DNA of 16,922 nucleotides from Bacteroidia bacterium (lineage in GTDB: Bacteria > Bacteroidota > Bacteroidia > Bacteroidales > GCA-2748055). The notes beneath the pieces are model-generated. The model saw only the letters and a program-made list of their open reading frames with translations, did not search any database and was not told the origin of the DNA. The DNA is taken from positions 1 through 16,922 of the forward strand of contig SPBY01000012.1 in the NCBI GenBank assembly GCA_004525825.1. The letters are read 5' to 3'. Each line of letters opens with the position of its first letter. Within the stretch, counting starts at the first letter, position 1. Made by a program: the position numbers and the translations under genes. Of this stretch, positions 1 through 6,277 are shown one piece after another.

Positions 1-189
1 CAAATAAATCCGGGGCATAAGCTCAGGGTGATCATTACGTCCAGTTGGTTTCCCCGTTATAATCGAAGCTTAAATAGCTGCGAACCAGCTTTTAATGCCA
101 CAGAATTCGTCAATGCAAGGCAAAATGTGCATTATGGAGCCGAAACTCCCTCATCCATAAACCTTCCTGTTTTCCATATATCCAAGTAA
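1..189 (+). CDS. CocE/NonD-type (X-Pro dipeptidyl-peptidase-like) hydrolase, C-terminal fragment
   Basis: The frame is open from the window edge and ends at TAA 187-189, giving the last 62 residues of a protein whose start lies outside. The segment LRVIITSSWFPRYNRSLN, then ARQNVHYGAETPSSINLPV, matches the end of the C-terminal jelly-roll domain of the CocE/NonD and X-Pro dipeptidyl-peptidase family, where a similar 'SSWFPRYxRN' strand and a closing 'PSxIxLPV' strand are common. These are serine hydrolases that cleave ester or amide bonds; the alpha/beta-hydrolase domain with the catalytic triad is not in the window. The next gene starts 10 bases after the stop, so they are probably co-transcribed. 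The family call rests on a short piece and the substrate is unknown. Confidence 0.75.
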   Translation, partial: QINPGHKLRVIITSSWFPRYNRSLNSCEPAFNATEFVNARQNVHYGAETPSSINLPVFHISK

Positions 190-199
190 TAAAACACCT

Positions 200-1492
200 A
201 TGTCCAACCATAAAAGCGCTCTGGTAAAATCAGGATTACTATTCTTCCTAAGCGCATTCCTGTTAGCAGCCCCTGGATCCTCTCAAACCTTGCGAAAGAT
301 TTCTCAAGCTGAGTTAAAGGATAAAATTTCAGGGTACTGGATTGGACAATGCGTTGGGAACTATATGGGATTTCCTTTTGAGGGGACCTACCTGGAAGAC
401 CCTATTCCGGTGCTTATAGACAGGTACTATCAGTTCGATGACGATACATCTTTGCATATTAACAGAAACGATTTGCGCGGGTATTGCCCCGTGGTAACGA
501 ATTGGTTGGGAGGGGCGTTCTCGGATGATGATACTGACATTGAATTTGTTACACTTCATGCGGTTGAAAAATACGGATTAGACATCAACTACAATGAGAT
601 TACAGAAATGTGGATCAATCATGTGAATCGCAACATATGGTGTGCCAACCGGGCCGCCCGCGATTTGATGTCTAAAGGATTGATCCCACCGGAAACAGGT
701 AGCAAGGCAAACAATGTATACTGGCACGCCATAGATCCACAGTTGGTTAACGAAATATGGAGCATGCTCTATCCCGGAATGATCCGGAGAAGTGTTGACA
801 GGGCTGAATGGTCAGCACGCATTACCAATGACGATTGGGGAACGCATCCGACCCTTGCCTATGCGGTCATGTACAGTGCTGCCATTTTCGAAAAAGATGT
901 CAATGAACTAGTTGCTCAGGCATTAAGGTATATCCCGCATGACAGTCCTTTTTATGAAGGAATAGAAGATGTCATTGACTGGCATGCTCAAAATGAGGAC
1001 TGGCGAATCACCAGAAAACTCATATTTGAAAAATATTACCGATTTAAAAGAGGAGATATGGAGGTGCCTGTTTCAGATGTTTCCTCTTTATCCAACGGAT
1101 TATTCGGAATCATGGCGATTTTATATGGAGATGGCGATTTTGAACAAACCACGGGGATTGCAGTTTCGGCGGGCCTGGACTGTGATAACCAGGCCGCCAC
1201 CTGCGCCGGACTGATCGGTGTTATCCATGGGGCTTCTGTAATTCCCCCCCGCTTTACCCTTGGCTTATGGAATCCAGTCTGGACACAAGCTTTTAATGAC
1301 ACCTATATAAATTTCACCCGGGATGGTTTACCAGCTTACAATCGCATCAGCGATATTGTCAACAGAATACTGCAGCTTGCAGAAGAAGCAATCATCTCCA
1401 CCGGCGGTAAGAAAATCTTCGAGAATGGAGAAGTATATTACCTGATTAATAGCGACATAGAAGCCTCTAATCCTGGGCAATTAACAGAGTAG
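200..1492 (+). CDS. Secreted ADP-ribosylglycohydrolase-fold protein
   Basis: This 430-residue protein starts with a Sec-type signal peptide (basic start, hydrophobic residues about 12-24, likely cleavage near residue 29). The rest fits the ADP-ribosylglycohydrolase (ARH/DraG) fold. There is an N-terminal YWIGQCVGNYMGFPFEG helix (46-62), an acidic SDDDTDIEF motif (109-117), a ITNDDWGTHPTLAYAVM helix (208-224) and a C-terminal GLDCDNQAATCAGLIG motif (325-340), which corresponds to the metal-binding DxD(T/S) region. In the last motif the usual Thr/Ser is Asn330. Known family members use two metal ions to remove ADP-ribose or related ribofuranosides, normally in the cytoplasm. The exported form and the glycan-enzyme context make protein de-ADP-ribosylation unlikely; a glycosidase-like role on an imported compound is my inference. 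It lies 10 bases after the CocE-like gene and 15 bases before the enoyl-CoA hydratase gene. The fold is fairly sure, the substrate unknown. Confidence 0.85.
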   Translation: MSNHKSALVKSGLLFFLSAFLLAAPGSSQTLRKISQAELKDKISGYWIGQCVGNYMGFPFEGTYLEDPIPVLIDRYYQFDDDTSLHINRNDLRGYCPVVTNWLGGAFSDDDTDIEFVTLHAVEKYGLDINYNEITEMWINHVNRNIWCANRAARDLMSKGLIPPETGSKANNVYWHAIDPQLVNEIWSMLYPGMIRRSVDRAEWSARITNDDWGTHPTLAYAVMYSAAIFEKDVNELVAQALRYIPHDSPFYEGIEDVIDWHAQNEDWRITRKLIFEKYYRFKRGDMEVPVSDVSSLSNGLFGIMAILYGDGDFEQTTGIAVSAGLDCDNQAATCAGLIGVIHGASVIPPRFTLGLWNPVWTQAFNDTYINFTRDGLPAYNRISDIVNRILQLAEEAIISTGGKKIFENGEVYYLINSDIEASNPGQLTE

Positions 1493-1507
1493 TAATCTGT
1501 CGATCAT

Positions 1508-2320
1508 ATGAAAGGTCAAGCAACAATAAAGAATACTGCATTACCCAACCAGTATCTTCACCTGGAAATATCAGATAAGATTGCGCTTGTATCCATGGAC
1601 AATCCTCCGGTGAATGCATTAAAAATTGCCATGCTAAACAAACTGGACAAAACGATTGGTGTACTTAATAAAAATCCCAAGGTCAAAGTAATCATAATCA
1701 CTGGTACGAAGCGGATATTTTCCAGCGGAGCAGATATTAAAGAAATGTCCGGTCGAAAGTCCGGAAAACATGCCAGGGCAATGTCATCCTTGGGCCAACA
1801 GGTCCTTCTAAACATTGAAAACAGTCCTAAACCTGTGATTGCGGCCATCAACGGCTTTTGTTTAGGGGGCGGACTGGAGCTGGCGATGAGTTGTCACATA
1901 CGCATCGCATCCGATCATTCTATCATGGGTATGCCGGAGATATCTCTTGGCATGATACCGGCTTTTGGAGGTTCGTTCAGATTGCCACGCATGGTGGGAA
2001 AGAGCAGAGCCATCGAAATGGTGCTATCAGGCCGAAAGATACGATCTGACGAAGCCCTGGCCATGGGCCTGGTGGATCTGATCGTGCCCGGAGAAACATT
2101 GCTTGCGGAGGCCAGGAAATGTGCAAATAAATGGACTGGGAAAAGCGCTGCTTCCATGAAGCAAGTTCTTCGTTCCATCACCCTGGGATCCAATTCAGAT
2201 ATATCCAGTGCCATGGAAATTGAATCTGCTTGCGTGGAAGAACTCTACGATTCTCACGATCTGAGAGAGGGGATTTTTGCATATCTTGAAAAAAGAAAAC
2301 CGGATTTTAGGGACTGTTGA
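1508..2320 (+). CDS. Enoyl-CoA hydratase/isomerase (crotonase) family protein
   Basis: This 270-residue cytoplasmic protein has the usual crotonase length. It shows the oxyanion-hole segment SSGADIKEM (72-80), then AAINGFCLGGGLELAMSC (112-129) and MPEISLGMIPAFGGSFRLPR (142-161). Both acidic residues used by classical enoyl-CoA hydratases are present: Glu124 in GGGLELA and Glu144 in the PEI motif. Hydration of a trans-2-enoyl-CoA is therefore plausible, although the superfamily includes isomerases, hydrolases and decarboxylases. No signal peptide is seen. It is the only CoA-thioester enzyme in a group of carbohydrate-related genes, which is odd. It could handle an acyl group released from the substrate, or a product of sugar-acid breakdown. 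Its 3' end overlaps the NagB-like gene in another frame, so translation of the two may be coupled. Confidence 0.9.
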   Translation: MKGQATIKNTALPNQYLHLEISDKIALVSMDNPPVNALKIAMLNKLDKTIGVLNKNPKVKVIIITGTKRIFSSGADIKEMSGRKSGKHARAMSSLGQQVLLNIENSPKPVIAAINGFCLGGGLELAMSCHIRIASDHSIMGMPEISLGMIPAFGGSFRLPRMVGKSRAIEMVLSGRKIRSDEALAMGLVDLIVPGETLLAEARKCANKWTGKSAASMKQVLRSITLGSNSDISSAMEIESACVEELYDSHDLREGIFAYLEKRKPDFRDC

Positions 2321-3227
2321 TAACAAGTTATTTGTGAGCAATCATCTTACAGCAGCCGAACTCTACCAATGGTGTAATATACCATCTAATCAACTTGTTG
2401 ACAATCCCGCCCTGAAGGTTCCATTTCGGATGGTAAAAGACTCCATGGAAATGGGCAATCTTATGGCTTCAGAACTTGCCGATGAAATTAAAAAGAACAA
2501 TGCCAAAGGCAAACCAACAATTGCCATCATTCCCTGTGGTCCGTCGTGCTGGTACAAACCCTTTACCGATCTGGTCAATAAGGAGCAAATTAGTTTAAAA
2601 GAGCTAATTGTTTTTCATATGGATGAATGTTTGGATTGGCAGGGAAGGGAGTTATCAAAGAAACATCCCTTCAACTTCCGCGCAATCATGGAAAGGCACT
2701 TTTATGCCCCTGTTCTATCCAGTTTATCCGTTCCCCAACAAAACAGAAGATGGCTGAATGCAAACAATTTTCAACAGGTACAGGAAGACATTGAAGATAC
2801 TGCCATCGATATCATTTTGGGGGGGTGGGGACAAGATGGACATATAGCCTACAACCAGGCAAGACGACACCCCTACAGTACTCTGAGCCTTGAAGAAGTA
2901 CGTAACTCAACAGTAAGAATACAGGAGAACAACCTGGACACCATCATTGCACTGGCGCATCGCACATTCGGATCGGCCTATCAGTTCGTTCCGCCCATGT
3001 CAGTAACCCTCGGGGTAAAAGAATGCCTCTCGGCCAAAAAAGTAAGATTGTTTAGTGATACGGGAGCATGGAAACAAACAGCACTCAGGGTGGCCCTGTT
3101 TGGCCCCCTGACTCCGGAGTACCCCATCACCCTTTGCCAGGAGCATCTTGATGCAATAATTACTGCCACCGTGGATACCGCCACGCACCCGATCAGTGAG
3201 AATCCCGATTGGGAACTCATTCGGTAA
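2277..3227 (+). CDS. NagB/glucosamine-6-phosphate deaminase-like sugar-phosphate protein
   Basis: This 316-residue protein belongs to the NagB/6-phosphogluconolactonase/RpiA superfamily. The phosphate-loop-like IIPCGPSCWY (84-93), HMDECLDW (114-121) and GGWGQDGHIAYNQ (182-194) correspond to NagB's phosphate loop, its NMDEY motif with the general base Asp, and GxGxDGHxAFNE. Asp116, Asp187 and His189 occupy expected catalytic positions, but the Glu that follows the Asn in E. coli NagB (Glu148) is Gln194 here. The conserved C-terminal stretch DTGAWKQTALRVALF (261-275) marks a NagB-like subfamily rather than true NagB. The start is uncertain. TTG 2277 follows a purine-rich GAGAGAGGGG and overlaps the upstream gene by 44 bases; TTG 2286 and GTG 2334 are in-frame alternatives. 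It sits 8 bases before the broken PfkB kinase gene, so the pair was probably one sugar-phosphate module. The substrate is not known. Confidence 0.8.
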   Translation: MHILKKENRILGTVDNKLFVSNHLTAAELYQWCNIPSNQLVDNPALKVPFRMVKDSMEMGNLMASELADEIKKNNAKGKPTIAIIPCGPSCWYKPFTDLVNKEQISLKELIVFHMDECLDWQGRELSKKHPFNFRAIMERHFYAPVLSSLSVPQQNRRWLNANNFQQVQEDIEDTAIDIILGGWGQDGHIAYNQARRHPYSTLSLEEVRNSTVRIQENNLDTIIALAHRTFGSAYQFVPPMSVTLGVKECLSAKKVRLFSDTGAWKQTALRVALFGPLTPEYPITLCQEHLDAIITATVDTATHPISENPDWELIR

Positions 3228-3235
3228 AATCCGCA

Positions 3236-3771
3236 ATGAAAGCAAGAGCGCTTAATTTTGAAACACCTAATCTGCGTTATACAGGCCTCCTCGGAACGGG
3301 AGGTATCGGCAGTGGCAAAATCTTTAAGCTTCATGGTGATCATACACTGGGGAGAGAGGAAAGCAGAAGCGGTCATTTCCTGGATGTAAAAGAAGGCGGG
3401 GGCCGAGCTAAGCAATCTCGGCCGTTCAGAAACTCCAAATCCATAATCAAAGCATTCTGGTCACTATTACTGCGGGGAATCAGGGCAGTTGGTGCTGGGA
3501 TGGACACCATTTAACCAGATTTCCTGCCATTAAAGCCTATGCCATCAATACAGCAGGGGCCGGGGACGCCTTTTTTTCAGGGATCCTCTGCGGCCTTGCA
3601 GTAGGTCTTCATCTATTTGATGCACAGCAACTGGCCTCCCTGCTTTCCGGATTAAGTGTAAGCTCCCCCCACACGATTCACAAGGGCATTGAACGGAATT
3701 CTATGCAACAATTTATGTTGGCTCCGGATCAGGATTTTTCCGAGGTCATTAGAAGACTTCTAAAGGATTAA
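3236..3771 (+). pseudogene. Broken PfkB-family sugar kinase (internal deletion with frame change)
   Basis: Two parts of one kinase lie in different frames. The N-terminal part starts at ATG 3236 and carries GGIGSGKIFKLHGDHTLGRE and a following SRSGHFLD, the start of a PfkB/ribokinase-like protein; its frame ends at TAA 3512-3514 after unrelated sequence. The C-terminal part is open in the -1 frame from 3412 to TAA 3769-3771. It contains ILVTITAGNQGSWCWDG followed by the PfkB signature NTAGAGDAFFSGIL, with the catalytic Asp in GAGD. Together the two parts encode fewer than 180 residues, whereas PfkB enzymes usually have 300 or more, so most of the central sugar-binding sheet and lid is missing. 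An in-frame TAA (3409-3411) blocks extension of the C-terminal frame upstream. The gene follows the NagB-like gene by 8 bases. The product is unlikely to be a working kinase; an assembly or deletion error in the sample is the alternative. Confidence 0.85.
3401..3423 (+). repeat. Perfect inverted repeat at the kinase deletion junction
   Basis: GGCCGAG (3401-3407) and CTCGGCC (3417-3423) are perfect reverse complements separated by the 9 bases CTAAGCAAT, so a GC-rich 7-base-pair hairpin can form. It sits inside the broken PfkB gene, at the point where the N-terminal frame loses similarity and the C-terminal frame opens. There is no T tract after it on either strand, so it does not look like a factor-independent terminator. 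It may have helped the deletion happen or be a scar of it; chance is also possible for a 7-base arm. Confidence 0.5.
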
Positions 3772-5150
3772 AGAGCTACGGCCTTAATTCCCGCGATCTC
3801 ACAAAATGCCTTCAGCTCCTCATATAAATGCCTTCCATATCCAAGACAGGCATATTCATTGTTCCATGCCTGCAACAGCTTATCTATATCACATTCTGCC
3901 TTCACAAATCCATGAGGCCAGAAGGGAATACCGCATTCACTTTTTCTTATTTCAAGCTCATCAGCCGCAGGTTCGAAAATAGAACAGCGGGCTATGACCA
4001 TTTCAAATCGTCCATCGTTCCTCCCCAGTCTTGCGAGCACACCCTCACCCACTTTGCAGACCAGTTTAATGGAAAGCCCCCCTGCCTCTCCTTCGGTTGG
4101 GATACCGTGTTCGGCAAAACCGGCTGGACCAAGTCTTCCAGCCAGGGAAGGCGGACAGGCCCCATCTCCTATGATTTTAATTTCATGATTCATTTTATCA
4201 ATATGCTGCAAATCTCCATAGTACACTGGTTCCTTGCTTAAATCGCTTAGGCATTTTACCGTAAGGGCTGTGTTGAAGTCTCCAAGGGTGGATGTGCCAA
4301 TGCCTTCTTCAAGCATCATGCTCTGGGCAAAACAGCTTGCACTGTAAGTATCACCAAGGCCTGGGAAGGACTGAATGGTGTAAAAATCCCATTCATTTTT
4401 CTTCAACAGCTTTTTAATTGCCAGGTAAAGCCTGATGGAACGTTCCGTCTGATCGTTTTCAGGAAAAGGAACAGAAAAAAACTTTTGCATTCCTTTTTTG
4501 GCTTCCATGATCTCTTCCCGGGTCACCAGTTTGGCAGTATCCAGTAATTCCTCCGTATCCCGTGAATCTATATCCACGCCAAAGGTCTTCATCCACTGAG
4601 AGGGATCTGCGGCGCCGCAAGTCTGTCCCATTCCCCTGCCGCCGAAGGAGCCAATCGTACACATATTTAAGGAATTCATCATGGCACTGGCCCGGCAGTA
4701 GGAGGTAATTCTCTCCATCTCTACGGGATCTTTATAACTCCCGTATACAAACCTGTGTTTTAACCCGATCTCCTTGAAGGCACCCTGCATCACCAATCCG
4801 CCAACGGGTCTCCATCCCTGACTGCCCGGATGGGTCCAGAGAACGATACCCTTGCCCGATTTTGCAAAATCACGAACGGCCCCAATCAGGTGTGAAGCCC
4901 AGACCCAGGTGCCCGCAAACAGAATGACGGCATCAATATCATTCATTTTTTTGAAGGTGTTAAAGCACTCCCTGGCTTCCTGCCTGGAAGCCAGAACAAT
5001 ATCGTATTCTACGAGCTCTAATCCATTGTTCTTCAATGCCATTTTGGCACCAGAAACAATCTCTTCATCAATGAAAGGTGTTCCCTTCGGGTCAAGTAAG
5101 CCATCCTTATGAACCCCATATACAATAAATCCCACTTTTGCTTTGAGCAT
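3768..5150 (-). CDS. L-fucose/L-arabinose isomerase-like protein
   Basis: This 460-residue cytoplasmic protein resembles the FucI/AraA superfamily of metal-dependent aldose-ketose isomerases, but is shorter than E. coli FucI (591) and AraA (500). The N-terminal Rossmann-like part includes AVILFAGTWVWASHLIG (74-90) and VLWTHPGSQGWRPVGGLV (103-120). The C-terminal part has SFPGLGDTYSASCFAQSMM (261-279), LGDFNTALT (289-297) and IPFWPHGFV (408-416). By eye, Asp291 and His413 match metal or active-site positions, while the metal-binding Glu in the family's 'PE' motif appears to be Gly264. It may therefore use another residue or a different reaction; the replacement may also be typical of its subfamily. 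It is the last gene of the minus-strand cluster, 10 bases after the cytoplasmic amidohydrolase gene, which suggests it processes that enzyme's product. Its stop overlaps the convergent kinase pseudogene by 4 bases (TTAA). Confidence 0.75.
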   Translation of the reverse strand: MLKAKVGFIVYGVHKDGLLDPKGTPFIDEEIVSGAKMALKNNGLELVEYDIVLASRQEARECFNTFKKMNDIDAVILFAGTWVWASHLIGAVRDFAKSGKGIVLWTHPGSQGWRPVGGLVMQGAFKEIGLKHRFVYGSYKDPVEMERITSYCRASAMMNSLNMCTIGSFGGRGMGQTCGAADPSQWMKTFGVDIDSRDTEELLDTAKLVTREEIMEAKKGMQKFFSVPFPENDQTERSIRLYLAIKKLLKKNEWDFYTIQSFPGLGDTYSASCFAQSMMLEEGIGTSTLGDFNTALTVKCLSDLSKEPVYYGDLQHIDKMNHEIKIIGDGACPPSLAGRLGPAGFAEHGIPTEGEAGGLSIKLVCKVGEGVLARLGRNDGRFEMVIARCSIFEPAADELEIRKSECGIPFWPHGFVKAECDIDKLLQAWNNEYACLGYGRHLYEELKAFCEIAGIKAVAL

Positions 5151-5160
5151 ACCCTTATTT

Positions 5161-6243
5161 TTATCCGGTTAAGTCAATATTTACTTCTAGTGACGGAATG
5201 ATTTTTAATACATTCTGGTAGTAGATTTTCTTAAGAACCTCTTTCGGAAGACCAATGCCACAAATAGGCCAGCGCACCCGTTCAAAGGTCCCGTCGTAAT
5301 CGGGTGCATAAAACGATTCATCATAGGTTTCCAGAAACCTGAAATAAGTGCGGTACATATCCACCGAACTTTCCAGATTTGCAGGCATATCTGTTCCGAA
5401 AATGATCCGGTCCTGGTGCTTAATAAAAAACTCCCTGGCAGAATAGGGTTGTCTTCCCAGCTCATCAATCCTGGCAGAAAAATCTATGTATACATTGGGG
5501 TTTTCGGTAAGTAATTGCGATACATATTCGATATTTTCGGCATGATTTGCAAAATGCGGCAGAATAAAAGTCGTATTTGGATGTTGCTTCACCAGGCGAT
5601 CCCTTCGTTTCAGCAGGTCTTGCTTCCTGGGAAATTCAGGACCGGCAAAACTCCATGAAGGATATTTCACCAAAGATCCATAATGCTCATTTTCAGGGGT
5701 AACCGGTTCGAAAAATCCTGACGGATCAGCCTGGTGGATCAGGACAGGGATTTGAAGATTCCCTGCCTCTTCCCAGATTGGAAATAATCGGTCGTCATCC
5801 ACAGGGACAAGTTCATTCTTAGAATCCCTGAAATGAAGTCCCAGTTCCTTCAAAACTTTTAAACCTTTGGCCCCAAGCCTGACATGCGCTCTCAGGGTTT
5901 CAATAAAGCCCTCGACGAATTTTTTATCATCGTAAAAAAGTGGCTCACTTGCCGGATGAGCCAGGTCCGCCATGGTAAAACAATAGAACCTGCCGGGGAA
6001 TTTTTCTTCACACTTGCTGAAGAAGTCAGAAATGTTACCTTGTTTGATGAGGTACCCGCCTACAGCGAATTCAATGTGTACATTGCCCGTTAGATCAGCA
6101 TAACAACAGACACCTACTGAATCCATCGTCTCAATGACTTTTTCAATTTCAAAATTGCCCCAAAGGTGATTGTGTGCATCTATGACCGGGAATGCAGCTT
6201 TTTCAATTTGGGTCGGTTTGTTTACCAGGAATGATTTTCGCAT
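5161..6243 (-). CDS. Cytoplasmic amidohydrolase (Amidohydro_2 family)
   Basis: I choose the ATG at 6241-6243 (360 residues). A longer in-frame ATG at 6327 would overlap the GH116-like gene by 50 bases and add a basic tail without family similarity. The TIM-barrel metal-hydrolase pattern is complete: DAHNHLWG (His24, His26), GAKGLKVLKELG with Lys129, IPVLIHQADP (His170), FILPHFANH (His230) and IIFGTDMP (Asp285). The amidohydrolase-2 group holds hydrolases, lactonases and decarboxylases, so the reaction could be opening of a lactone or amide. No signal peptide is seen, which places it in the cytoplasm. It is clearly related to the lipoprotein amidohydrolase at 13592-14680, sharing the same motif order, a D(F/I)(S/A)SR-type strand (DFSAR here) and a KEVLKKIYYQN end. 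It lies 34 bases after the GH116-like gene and 10 before the isomerase gene. Confidence 0.85.
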   Translation of the reverse strand: MRKSFLVNKPTQIEKAAFPVIDAHNHLWGNFEIEKVIETMDSVGVCCYADLTGNVHIEFAVGGYLIKQGNISDFFSKCEEKFPGRFYCFTMADLAHPASEPLFYDDKKFVEGFIETLRAHVRLGAKGLKVLKELGLHFRDSKNELVPVDDDRLFPIWEEAGNLQIPVLIHQADPSGFFEPVTPENEHYGSLVKYPSWSFAGPEFPRKQDLLKRRDRLVKQHPNTTFILPHFANHAENIEYVSQLLTENPNVYIDFSARIDELGRQPYSAREFFIKHQDRIIFGTDMPANLESSVDMYRTYFRFLETYDESFYAPDYDGTFERVRWPICGIGLPKEVLKKIYYQNVLKIIPSLEVNIDLTG

Positions 6244-6277
6244 GGCAGGTTTTTTATTCAGTGACCGGTATATTACA

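Noticed and set aside
1246..1252. Run of C in the ADP-ribosylglycohydrolase-like gene as a possible sequencing error
   Set aside because: The frame continues with plausible sequence (IPPRFTLG) to a normal stop, so no correction is needed.
2819..2825. Run of seven G as a possible frameshift site in the NagB-like gene
   Set aside because: The frame stays open across it and encodes the conserved GGWGQDGH motif, so the run is read correctly.
3401..3423. Inverted repeat read as a transcription terminator
   Set aside because: There is no run of T after the stem on either strand, and it lies inside a former coding region.
3209..3514. A separate intact small gene of about 101 codons
   Set aside because: Its first codons overlap the NagB-like gene, its middle is the N-terminal end of a PfkB kinase, and its last third is out-of-frame kinase sequence, so it is part of the pseudogene.
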